This document shows, piece by piece, positions 55,076 to 64,000 of a stretch of 64,000 nt of DNA. This DNA comes from Halichondria panicea (lineage: Eukaryota > Porifera > Demospongiae > Suberitida > Halichondriidae): positions 4,030,501 through 4,094,500 of the forward strand of contig NC_087385.1 of NCBI RefSeq assembly GCF_963675165.1, read 5' to 3'. The translations under genes and the position numbers were made by a program. The notes under the pieces were generated by a model that saw only the letters and a program-made list of their open reading frames with translations, was not told the DNA's origin and made no database searches. Each line of letters starts with the position of its first letter. Position 1 is the first letter of the stretch.

Positions 55076-55325
55076 TCTATGTTTCCATCTCCGTAAATCT
55101 TGCTACGTTACAGCATGCAGCTGCAGAGTGTTGCAATGGTCTCGAGAGCCCACTGAATAGTCTGTCATTGCTGTTTCCTCTACTGCAACTGCACTGTAAG
55201 TCAAGTAGACTTACTAGCAATGGTGTATGGACTGGTGTAAATCTAGCTCTAAAAGTAATGTAGGATGCTTAAAGTTTATTTGCATATAATTATTATTATT
55301 GCTAAAATAGTTGATACAATTGCAG

Positions 55326-57285
55326 GAGTTCACTGTTGCACAGCTATAGGTTGTCTTTATCACTGGATCCTCCTCCTAAAAGTGGGCTGCGCATGAAGCT
55401 AAAGAAGCTTATAGCAACTAAACAGGTCAGTAAAAAGTCATTTACCGGTATGAAAACGTAGTCTCACCATTTTAATAATTAATAGCACTCTCTATTTTCT
55501 TCTTCTCTATTGCACAGGAGCAAACACCGCAGTCACTACCTGACATATATACACAAGTAAGTTTAACTGAGTTCATTTTAATTACATACAGCTCTGAATA
55601 TTTTACAGGGAATTGCTGGTGATGAGTCTGCGATGAGTGACCAGATAAGTGCAAGCTTCAGCATGGTTACCGACTACGCATACGACTGGCATAGTGATGA
55701 AAGTTTGGTCATGGACCACAGTGACACCCTTACTGCTGGACTTGATCTGTCGGCAACTGATAGTGTGACACCACACGACGATGGTGATGGTGATGTTGTG
55801 CAGAAATTAGTAGCTCGTGAGCCGGCAATTATTAAAACGAGTTGCAGTCCACTTCCAAACCCTTGTCCTGTCCCAGAAGTGTTCAGTCTAGTAAGAGGGT
55901 AATGCTGGCCCTGAGTAGCAACAAGCTTCAGGGGAATACGAAACTGTCATTGATTCGGGAGGCGAGTCAGTTCTTCTACGGTTTATGCCCCAGACCAACT
56001 GCAGCAGAATATGACATCATGGCCAAGACTCTAAGTGGCAAGTACCCGAATCTCCGCAACAAAATACTCGTAAACGGATGTGACAATGTGAGTTTGAAAT
56101 GATATTTTGTATAAAAATGCATGTGGTGTTATATACTGATTATACAGATACCCTTATATTCTACACACAACATGCAGTACTCTCTTCGACAGCAGTTGAG
56201 TATGGCATATCGGAACAAACGAAGGACTTCGACACCAATTCCGAAGAGTAGCAGGTCAACGTTAGTTGTATTATCTGCAGCAAAACCAGCAGCTAAGGTG
56301 GTCAACGGTGATCCTCCAGTTGTTAGAGATGAAGCTGCCTACGCCAGATTTTCGATTCAGTCCTGAGCACCACAAACTAGCAATGGCTCAAGAATTTGTT
56401 CTGACCAAAGAATGTGAATGTTTTATAAACAGTTCGACAGTAACCATCGACACAAGCACAAATTCTGATATTACTATCATTTCAGACTCAAGTGATTCAT
56501 CCGAGTCAACTATCTGGAAGAAAATTGATCATTTTCATCTCTACCACCAAGACCACAGTATTCTGCTAAGCCGTAATGCCTGGTTGAACGACAATCATGT
56601 AAATTGTGCCCAATACTTGCTAAAAAAGCAATTCACTCATCTGTATGGCCTACGGTGCTCTGTGTTACAACAGTCGCAATATATCAGTCCTCTCTCACAG
56701 GAGTCTCTACAAATTTTGCACGTTTCTAGCAACCATTGGATAGCTCTGTCTACACTTCAGTGCAGTACCACAAATTTGATTCCCACTGCATGTCTATACG
56801 ACTCGTTGTATAGGGGAATAAGCATGGACACTCAAACACTTTTGGCCAAGTTTCTAGCAAATGGAACAAGAGACTCAGAGCAACAACTTTCCGTCGCTGT
56901 AGCAAATGTGGCACAACAATCAGGCGCTTCAGACTGTGGATTGTTTGCTATCGCTTTCGTTACGCATTTAGCACATAGCCTAAACCCCTGCTACTGCAAT
57001 TTCAAACAAAATGCAATGAGAGAGCATTTCTTGAAATGCATTGACCAAGCAACCATGACACCCTTTCCGACTAACTCACAAAGAACAGCCAGATTAGCGA
57101 TAACAAAGGAAATAGTAGAGATTCAATTGTATTGCTACTGTAGACTGCCTGATAATGGCTCAAAAATGGTTGAGTGTGAGAGCAGCGGGTGTAAACTGGG
57201 AGGCTGGTTTCACCTCAAGTGTGTCAATGCTTTCGAAGTGAAGAAAAACAATAAATGGATCTGTAACAATTGTAGAGGAGTATAA
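55326..57285 (+). CDS. Ulp1/SENP-type (C48) cysteine protease with C-terminal PHD finger, transposon-borne
   Basis: Likely exons: 55326-55425, 55518-55556, 55609-55890, 55932-56087, then about 56148 or 56177 onward to the stop at 57285. The 41-nt gap at 55891-55931 has GT...AG and restores frame. A second frame change near 56260-56340 is unexplained (tiny intron or frameshift), so the gene may be damaged. Mid-region REASQFFYGLCPRPTAAEYD and GKYPNLRNK, then QYSLRQQLSMAYRNKRR, match a DNA-binding-like module recurrent in sponge/cnidarian transposon proteins. The protease core is complete: NAWLNDNHVNCAQYLL, SNHW (His), LYDSL (Asp), Gln of AQQSGASDCGLF and its Cys. A PHD finger follows (CYCRL, C-x6-C, H-x2-C, WICNNC). 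C48 enzymes cut SUMO/ubiquitin-like conjugates. Confidence 0.72.
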
Positions 57286-57624
57286 TTTTTATGTACATTT
57301 ACAATTCATAATGCAATGCATTTTCATTTCACAATGCCCCCTATAATTATACTTTAAATTCATAATAATTATACATAATAGTTTATATATATAAAGCTAT
57401 ACCTATACTATAGCTATAGACTTATAATTATCAGTATAGCTATAGTGAAACCCATAATAACTAGCTAGCTAGCTATAGATCCACTGCACGTCATGCAGGA
57501 GAATTTGGAAGAGCTGGAATAAGAAGGACAGCTGGTAGAAGAATAGTTTAAACCTGGAACAACATGAACAATATGTTGCCGTGATGATATAGACTTTATA
57601 GAGCTGTTATGGGCACCCTGCAGT

Positions 57625-57785
57625 CCTTGAAATCTTCTAAAATCTTTTGAAATCTTCTGAAATCTTCTAAAATCTTCTAAAATCTCTAAAATCATTGAAA
57701 TCTTCCAAAATCTTCTGAAATCTCTAAAATCTTCAAAATCTCTGAAATCCGTAAAATTTCCCGAATCTCGAGATTTTAAAATCCC
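57625..57785. repeat. Right subterminal AAATCTTC-type tandem array
   Basis: Repeats of AAATCTTCT/AAATCTCT next to the right TIR of the Ulp1 element, ending in CGAGATTTTAAAATC. It mirrors the left array and is probably a transposase-binding array (inference). Confidence 0.85.
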
Positions 57786-58133
57786 GTACACAAATTGTCA
57801 GTGTCGGACCCCTCGGGTGGCTACGGCCCTGCCGTTGGATGAGGCGAGTTGCTAAAAAGGGGCGTGTAATGAGCAAAAAGGGGTGTGTGCACTCAAAATG
57901 ATAGTTTGTAGTATTATAGCAAACTGTGCTCTTGAGGAGACACCAGATACACTTAGACATAGGCTATTAATCTTTTAGAGCTACTATATGCAAAGTGATG
58001 AGAAAGTGAGCTCCAAAGGGGGTGTCAGTACACTCTACAAACCTAGTCTGGGGGCCAGACCTCTTTCTCAGAGGGGGAGGGGGAAGAGAGAAAGAGGTCT
58101 GGAGACTCTTGCAGCACTTGGATTTTTCCATTT

Positions 58134-60365
58134 GTGGGGAGCATGATCTCAACAGCTCAATATGGATTTTTAAAGAATCACTCCTGTCTCCAACAACTGC
58201 TTACATTTCTAGATAATGTTATCAATTCCCTCACCTGCAATGAGCAAATAGACACTGTTTATCTGGACTTCCGAAAAGCATTCGATAAAGTTCCCCATAC
58301 CGAACTATTACACAAACTGAAAAGCATTGGAATTTCAGGAAGCCTCCTAAAATGGTTTAAAACATACTTATCTAATCGTCAGCAATTAGTATCCATCAAC
58401 GGCTCCCAGTCTTCAGTTGTACCTGTTTCATCAGGTGTTCCTCAAGGTAGCACACTTGGCCCTCTTCTGTTTCTAGTTTATATCAATGACCTTCTTCAGT
58501 GTGTACCCAACGGTAAAGTATATCTGTTTGCTGATGACACAAAATGCTCTCATTCAATCTCATCTACTTCAGACTGTGATCAATTACAAGCCAATTTAAC
58601 AAGCCTCTCAGATTGGAGTACTAAATGGAGTTTACATTTCAATGCCTCCAAGTGTATTATAATGCAGTTCCATCGTGCTAATCACTCCGTTTTAGACTTT
58701 AACTACAAGCTAGGCGACCAGACTATTTCATCTAAAACTACCCTTAACCCTTCCTTACCATTCGTGAAAGTCTGGAACAGGAGCGTCTTGGTCGATCAAT
58801 TAGTGTGGATCCGGCCTCACCACGCCTCCATGTCATTCTATTAGTCTAGATCCGGCTAGCAATTCTAGCTGGGACTCCCAGTTCTAGCTCCTTTTGTTTA
58901 GCGTGTCAGAGACTGGGAGAAGATGATTGGCACTCCCTGGCTCCTTTGGATGTACAGCTGTCCAGATCCCTAGAACATACCCTACATTCTGACGAGTTAT
59001 CAGTGCATAGGGTGCTTACTAGATTCTTGCCAGCCAGTACAGTTCAAGCTACACACAGCACCGCTCAACTATTCTCTACCCCATTATCTAGCTAAATCTG
59101 GTCCAACTAGACAGCAGACACAGCTAGTTAATTCAGTAAAGCCAGGGGTAGCTGTACTTCTACGGTTGTTCAGTACCCACGGTAACAATTCCACTGGGCT
59201 GGGCTAACTAGTTGAGCCACGCTTCCCAATTCTCAAGGCTAGGTACATGTCTCTGTCTAGCTGCTTCTTCAGCTTCTTGCTCAGTTTTATGGCTTAGAGA
59301 AAGGCCAGCTACTCAGGGGGAAGAGTCCAGATGAAAGTCTGGCAGCCAGGTGACGTCCAAACGGTCAGTTATTCCTTCCACCAACTTTTTAATCTAGTCT
59401 AGTCCTGCTTGCACTGCTACTCTTCCTACTACTACTGCTGCTACTCTTCCTAGCTAGTTAAAGGTTTCTTTTTTTTTTATATAACTACATATGCACAAAG
59501 AGACATCAAAGCTTACATCAAAGGACACAGATTTTTAGCCTACTTGACTGATAAGGCCGTTACCTAGACTACAGTTTGTTTGTCAGGGAGGAGCTCACAT
59601 ACCACTTCATCTAATTCATCATAACGATTCGTTACCGTTGTTGTAATTTCTACAACAGATTGCCAAGGAAAGAGTTAAAGACCTAGGACTAATTCTTAAC
59701 AACAACCTTAACTGGACAAATCACTATGAGCACATCTGCTCAGTGGCATATCATATCTTGGGTTTGCTAAAGCGTACATTTTCATTAACCTCAACAGTTT
59801 CAGTGAAAAAGAAATTATTTATATCCCTCGTTCGATCACAATTATCGTATTGTTCTCAGATATGGCGACCTGCTCTGATCAAAGACATCCGCAAACTAGA
59901 AACAGTACAGAGAAGGGCAACCAAGTTTATTATAGGAAACTCAATGGACTACAGAAATCGCCTGATAACACTTGAAATAATGCCTTTAATGTATTATCTT
60001 GAAATGGAGACATCATGTTTCTAGTTAATTCGCTAAAAAAACCCTCTGTGCGATTCAACATTCGTAGTTATATAAATTTTCAAGATAACACCAATACCCG
60101 TTCGTCCAGCAAGTTAACTTTAAAGCACGTCCTCTCTTCCTCACACCTACAAAGTCACTTCTATTTTAACCGCTTACCAAAACTATGGAACAAGCTACCT
60201 CCTATTGACTTAACTCTATCATCAGAATGTATAAAACACGTCATATTTAAATATCTCTGGTCTCATTTCATAAAAAACTTCACATCTGACAATCCTTGCA
60301 CCTACCATTTTTCTTGCCCTTGTAATAAATGTTCAGCCATGCCATCATCATTCAGGCCCACTTAA
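58134..60365 (+). pseudogene. Non-LTR (LINE-like) reverse transcriptase relic, 5'-truncated and interrupted
   Basis: 58134-58742 encodes palm motifs: VYLDFRKAFDKVPH, SGVPQGSTLGPLLFLVYIND and LFADDTK (catalytic ADD). The frame then breaks. It resumes at about 59665-60024 with VKDLGLILNNNLNW and LGLLKRTFS (thumb-like end of the RT), and 60015-60365 gives the C-terminal part in another frame (HFSCPCNKC). The N-terminal endonuclease is absent, as in 5'-truncated LINE insertions. A roughly 0.9-kb insertion separates the halves. Confidence 0.8.
58743..59664. mobile_element. Insertion splitting the LINE reverse transcriptase
   Basis: Defined by the break in RT reading: ...ISSKTT | ...ERVKDLG. It has CT-rich and CTACTACTACTGCTGCTAC microsatellite content and no ORF of note. 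I could not see convincing terminal repeats. Confidence 0.5.
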
Positions 60366-60537
60366 TTCTTATAGTCATCTGGTATCATTTTTGTTTTTTT
60401 GTTTTTGTGTATGTCCATAATTATTATTATTGTAGTTACGGCTAACTGACAAGTTCAGTTTAGCCTTCAACTCACCCTTTTGTTAAATCATAACCCATAA
60501 TTGCACTTCATTATAATGTGTTGAGAAACCATAATTA

Positions 60538-60745
60538 CTTCCGTGTGCTCTTGGAATGTCAATAGGGAGGAGACTGTGATATTGGAGGTTATAAAGAAGG
60601 AGTAGATGTAGTAATACTCTCATTTCATTGGCTGTATCTAAATTCCATTGGCTGTAATCCAAATTCCACAAAGGCAATACTCGCATTTCATTGGATTAAA
60701 AATCACATGACATAGGATATGCATTTCATTGGCTCTGGCCACATT
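60538..60745. mobile_element. 208-bp inverted-repeat element (TTCCGTGTGCTCT ends)
   Basis: TTCCGTGTGCTCTTGGAATG at the left pairs with CATTCCGCTAGAGCACACGGAA at the right (one-base bulge). The interior repeats CATTTCATTGG several times. Non-coding. Confidence 0.7.
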
Positions 60746-61292
60746 CCGCTAGAGCACACGGAAATGCTGCAAGAGTCTCCAGACCTAATCCTACTGTTAA
60801 TTTCCCTTGGCTTAGAATCTCGTGCTTTGTTTCCGTAGTGATTCACCGTTTCCCGGCGTTTCCTGAGCCACGTGGATCCAGTGTTCTGAAGCTCATGAAG
60901 CTGAAGCTAGCCTAGTTACGTTTGTTCTCCCTAGCCCTGCAACCTATTTGATGCTATTTACATGGACTACTCGAAAGCTGAATTCTTCGCTGAGGAAAGC
61001 CAATCTTCTGCTTGTAGACTGGTCATTTCTCAGTCTCAACCATGTGTGTCTGGCCGTGTAGTGTGTTCTGGTAACTCAACAAGTGTTTCTGTGCAGCAAT
61101 AATTATGTTGAAAATGAGGAAATCAAGGTGACTAAGCTATTACTAGCTAGATCTAGATGTCTAGTTAACAAATGATATCTTTTTCACTCTAGGCCTATAT
61201 TCTTAGATAGTCCCCCACTTTTAACCATGCATAACTCCACACGTACCCCTCCCATGGCCCAGCAATTGATTGATTGCCTTGTTTGTGTGCAG

Positions 61293-62007
61293 ATTTCATC
61301 AGCTGATGGTGGTGGTGGTGATTCTGCTACATACGTATTGAAGATCATTAATCCAAAGAACAAAGGAGGTGAAGTACTGGTCAACGACATCGACATGAAG
61401 GAAGTTTTTACATCAGTAGACGCTCTAAAGAGTAAACTGTGTCATACTTTTTCTGAATACACTGAAGGATACGATACTTTGTTTGGGTACATACCCCCAG
61501 GTCACGGAATGAAAGGAAAACAGGAAAAGATTACCACAGATATAGAATTGTCAGACATGTATGAGACTCACAAGAAGAAGAAAAAGGATCATGCTATGGC
61601 TTAAGTGCAGGCCAACAAAGAAGCGAGTGGAGCACCCTGAGTCAAGTGTTCCTTCATCAAAACGGCCAAGTCCTGCTCACACGTCTCTAATTGATGTTAT
61701 GAGTGCAGTTGAAAGCATTGTAGATAGCCTAAAGGAGAAGCATGGTCAACGGTACACACCTGTGCAGCTGAATTGCTGGGCACATATGATCCATACCCAC
61801 AAGCATGATTCATTAGATAAGCCGTTCTTTGGGAAAAAGAAATCCACTGATGCTGTTGCAGTATCTCCAGGAAAGCGAATCAACCTAAGGTCGGAGTGTA
61901 TTACCCAATTGGATAAGTGGCATCAGCTGAAGGAGCGAGGGATTATATCTGAAGAGGAGTACAAAGAGCTTCAGAAGACAATTCTCACAGACATAAAAAA
62001 ATTTTGA
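61293..62007 (+). CDS. Transposon accessory protein: ubiquitin-fold-like domain plus conserved C-terminal module, frame-shifted
   Basis: An acceptor TGTGCAG precedes 61293. The first frame (ISSADGGGG... to DHAMA-stop at 61604) has a beta-grasp-like pattern: YVLKIINPKNKGGEVLVND, ALKSKLCHTF, TLFGYIPPGHGMKGK, IELSDMY. The second frame (to the stop at 62007) carries LNCWAHMIHTHKHDSLDKPF and a charged helical end (QLKERGIISEEEYKEL). The frames differ by one near the AAGAAGAAGAAAAAGG run around 61572-61590, so the gene is either damaged or misread there. It lies head to tail with the transposase on the opposite strand inside the same TIRs. Function unknown. Confidence 0.6.
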
Positions 62008-62138
62008 GTACAATTTGAAGAGTAAGAAACAGTGGCGTGTGTGTATTGAGTATTGACTGTTACTGAATTTGATTGTTAATGTATGTATAATTATATGATG
62101 GTATTATGTGGCCATGCAATAATTTTGTGGAGTCAAGT

Positions 62139-63206
62139 CTATGTGCTGTATCCACTGTGATTTATCCAACCATTGCACTTTGAACTTGTCACACTGTTTA
62201 GACCTTCCTGTATGATATGCACAGGGCTAGGGACTGCTTGTATTAAATCTTCATGTTCTTTCAAATAGTACTTTAAGTAACTAAACAGCTCCTCAATGGG
62301 GTTGTAGTCAGGGCTGTATGGTGGTAGGTACACAAGAAGAACGCCAAAGCTATCAAATAGGTCCTTGACTGCCTGTATGTGGTGGATTGAGCAGTTATCC
62401 ATAATCACTATAGAGTGTCTGTCAGGGAATGGTTGAGTGACTGGTATTAAGCTTCCTCTCACAAAGTCTACAAATTTTTCACCATTGTTTGAACCAGAAG
62501 TTAGTTCATAAGCCTCAACACCCTCAGATGACATAGCAACCACTGCAGATATCCTTTTCCCACGTGTAAAAAGTTGTGTACAAACAGCTGGTTGCCCTCT
62601 TATAGCATACCCAAACTTGCGCAGCTGATCTCTTCTGTCTGTACCAGTTTCATCCACCCATACAAAAAAATCTCGAGGATACTGCAACATATTAGCCATG
62701 AATGCTGCTCTATGTTCAAGTGATCTTTGAAGTGCAGCTTTGGTCAGCTTCTTCCTGGTAATCCCATTTCGATGGATTACCTTGCACACCGTTGAAGTAG
62801 ACACTCTTACTCCCGTTACTTCAAAAATTTTTCCACAGACTTCGCGAAGGTATATTGCTGGATTCTCACAAATCAATCCAATGATATAAATCTCATGTAA
62901 ATTATCTAGCTTCCTCAACTCATATCTTTCAGCTCTCTTCAAGGGAGCAACATCACCAGTTGATTCATACATTTGAAACAATCTGTGAGCTGTACCAACT
63001 GCAATCTGAAGCCTGTAGGCAATCTCTTTATAAGTGAGACCCATTCCTATTCTCTGCCAAACAACCCTCCAGCCAATGTCAGTGGAGTAAGCAGAAGTCC
63101 TTGAAGGCTCGGCAGAAGTCATATTATCTGTAGTCGTATCTGTAGCAAACTTTTTTTGAATCAACGAAAAACGGAAACGGAAACGATCACGAATATTCGA
63201 AGTCAA
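62139..63206 (-). CDS. DD34E transposase (IS630/Tc1-mariner superfamily, DDE_3), intact ORF
   Basis: 355 aa without interruption. The N-terminal helix-turn-helix region has VWQRIGMGLTYKEIAYRLQI and VGTAHRLFQMYESTGDV, then a second DNA-binding segment (VSTSTVCKVIHRNGITRKKL). Catalytic residues: Asp185 in VWVDETG, Asp270 in IVIMDNCSIHH and Glu305 in YSPDYNPIEELFSYL. Thirty-four residues separate the second Asp from Glu, the Tc1-type spacing. RGKRISAVVAMSSEGVEAYE is also typical. The start could be the internal Met29 (MTSAEPSR). It is probably the enzyme moving the 58044-63268 element and looks potentially active. Confidence 0.9.
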   Translation of the reverse strand: MTSNIRDRFRFRFSLIQKKFATDTTTDNMTSAEPSRTSAYSTDIGWRVVWQRIGMGLTYKEIAYRLQIAVGTAHRLFQMYESTGDVAPLKRAERYELRKLDNLHEIYIIGLICENPAIYLREVCGKIFEVTGVRVSTSTVCKVIHRNGITRKKLTKAALQRSLEHRAAFMANMLQYPRDFFVWVDETGTDRRDQLRKFGYAIRGQPAVCTQLFTRGKRISAVVAMSSEGVEAYELTSGSNNGEKFVDFVRGSLIPVTQPFPDRHSIVIMDNCSIHHIQAVKDLFDSFGVLLVYLPPYSPDYNPIEELFSYLKYYLKEHEDLIQAVPSPVHIIQEGLNSVTSSKCNGWINHSGYST

Positions 63207-63268
63207 GAGAAATCAACAGTAGCTCTCTTGATTTTGCCCCCGAGCTATTAGGTCTGGCCCCCAGACTA

Positions 63269-64000
63269 CTACAAACCATAACAGGTCTGTTCCCAAGTCC
63301 TTCAAATGCCATCACTTCGATCACACACTACAGACAAAGATACTTGTGTTCCACTTTCTAATACCTAAACTGTGTCTTAGAGCACTTCAAACTAGATTAC
63401 CATGTACAGTAAGAGCAGGAGAGGTACGCAAACTTTCTGGACTTCGGACAAACGTTTCATGGTGCTGCTACTACTTCACTGCATTGAGAGCTGGAAAATA
63501 TGCTTTGTTCCATGCAGTTATAAACACACTTTAATTCTGTGAAACGTACATGTGTTTAAGTTATAAAATTATTTCATATTGGAGATATAGGTACATAAAC
63601 TGACAAATCGGTGTTTTTTCACACAAATCAAGCTGAATAAAAGAAAGCTGGGCACTAACATGGCAACTGTAGCTATCAGTAGTGCTAGGTGTATGTGTGC
63701 ATGATGCCTGATTGCTTTGAATTTCTCTTTTAGGCCTCCTACGAGAAAAATAAGCAGATATAGGGATCATTGTGTACTTTCTTGAGCGCAACTCGCCTCC
63801 AACCAGAGGGTGTGACGTCACACACTGCATTTACCTAGCATCACGTGGGGCGTTTCCTATCCTTTTCTTTCGTGTATATATCTATGGTTTAAACACCACC
63901 CCCATCTATATAATTATGTGGCAGTCTTAAGTTTACCAACATAATTAATACCCCACTTTTATGTTCAATACAAATGCAGTCAAAGTGATATATACAGGCT
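63269..64000. other. Right flank of the TTAA element and return of unit C spacer
   Basis: 63269-63888 is non-coding body of the TTAA element ending in its TIR. From 63889 the sequence (ACACCACCCCCATCTATATA..., then TGCAGTCAAAGTGATATA) matches the spacer before the CBM21 gene in units A and B. Confidence 0.7.

Larger units (their letters stand above)
54387..57831. mobile_element. 3.4-kb CAGGGCC-ended element carrying a Ulp1-PHD gene
   Basis: The left end CAGGGCCATAGCCACC and right end GGTGGCTACGGCCCTG are inverted. After removing a nested insertion (about 54403-54893) the left TIR continues CGAGGGGTCC, matching the inverse of GGACCCCTCG at the right. CCGTT flanks both sides (54382-54386, 57832-57836). 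Both subterminal zones are arrays of AAATCT-type repeats. The only gene is the Ulp1-like protease; no transposase domain is seen. Confidence 0.72.
58044..63268. mobile_element. 5.2-kb element with TAGTCTGGGGGCCAGACCT ends
   Basis: The 19-base end TAGTCTGGGGGCCAGACCT at 58044 is exactly inverted at 63250-63268. CTACAAACC flanks both sides (58035-58043, 63269-63277). It contains a DD34E transposase gene, a ubiquitin-fold-like gene and a LINE relic. Target duplication is ambiguous: TA (the first two bases of the end, as expected for Tc1-like enzymes) or a 9-bp CTACAAACC. Confidence 0.75.
54335..63888. mobile_element. 9.55-kb TTAA-flanked composite element
   Basis: The left end (54335-) TCATAGATACACGCGCGAAA and right-end reverse complement ACCATAGATATATACACGAA share CATAGAT, ACACG, CGAAAGAAA and GGATAGG, giving an imperfect TIR of about 33 bp. 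TTAA is at both edges (54331-54334, 63889-63892). The flanks are consecutive parts of the unit A/B spacer, so this is an insertion. It contains at least two complete TIR elements. No piggyBac- or Kolobok-type transposase was recognised, although TTAA duplications are typical of those superfamilies. Confidence 0.7.
46902..64000. repeat. Tandem duplication unit C, inflated by insertions (continues past right edge)
   Basis: Unit C starts TATTGTGTGAAATGC after the same ATTGAAGAGT junction as unit B. Its own sequence appears at 46902-47004, 49934-50660, 51351-51371, 52450-52591, 54149-54334 and 63889-64000. The intervening stretches are insertions absent from units A and B. The last piece matches the spacer before the CBM21 gene, so a third CBM21 copy is expected just outside the window. 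Confidence 0.85.

Noticed and set aside
61184..61396. Minus-strand ORF opposite the ubiquitin-like gene
   Set aside because: Antisense shadow of a plus-strand gene with better domain-like pattern.

Overview
The window is eukaryotic. Almost every gene is split by short introns with GT/AG borders, and the proteins are animal regulatory and housekeeping types: a BAH chromatin protein, TACO1, a MAP4K kinase with a CNH domain, a PHF10/BAF45a-like protein, ZC3H14, LAMP, and a glycogen-targeting CBM21 protein. Compact genes, AT-rich spacers, many CA/TG microsatellites and many terminal-inverted-repeat (TIR) elements suggest an early-branching animal, most probably a demosponge. That assignment is inference, not a database match. 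I rebuilt exon chains by hand, and in the main genes the intron phases close exactly, which is strong internal support.

Layout. 1-2.7 kb: 5' part of a BAH-domain gene (minus). 3.3-5.7 kb: TACO1 (plus), sharing a divergent promoter with it. 6.3-14.2 kb: complete 22-exon MAP4K3/5-type kinase (minus, 822 aa). 14.2-18.4 kb: spacer with small repeats. 18.4-24.15 kb: complete 13-exon PHF10-like gene (minus, 671 aa) with an extra MLL-type PHD finger. 24.5-25.3 kb: nested inverted-repeat elements. 25.5-27.6 kb: an unusual von Willebrand A + papain-like protease + zinc-ribbon protein (plus, 666 aa). 28.0-37.4 kb: ZC3H14-like poly(A)-binding protein (minus) with only three CCCH fingers. 38.1-40.8 kb: complete LAMP-like lysosomal membrane protein (plus, 277 aa).

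From 39.96 kb the sequence is a tandem array. A roughly 3.4-kb unit (LAMP exons 4-5 on plus, a CBM21 glycogen/PP1-targeting gene on minus) occurs as unit A (39.96-43.52 kb), unit B (43.52-46.90 kb) and unit C (46.90 kb to beyond the right edge). In unit A both genes look intact. In unit B the LAMP exons are broken and the CBM21 gene has a one-base frameshift. Unit C is stretched to more than 17 kb by at least seven insertions whose edges can be read against units A and B.

Those insertions hold most of the accessory content: a 2.1-kb element with a cysteine-rich ubiquitin-fold-like ORF, a CAG/CTG-ended element, a 176-bp near-perfect palindrome, a Helitron-like fragment, a long-TIR element, a 1.56-kb tandem-rich element, and a 9.55-kb TTAA-flanked composite. 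The composite contains a 3.4-kb element carrying a Ulp1-type SUMO-protease/PHD gene and a 5.2-kb element carrying a DD34E transposase, a ubiquitin-fold-like accessory gene and a LINE reverse-transcriptase relic. The best candidates for something undescribed are the VWA-papain-zinc-ribbon protein and the mobile elements that carry ubiquitin/SUMO-related proteins.
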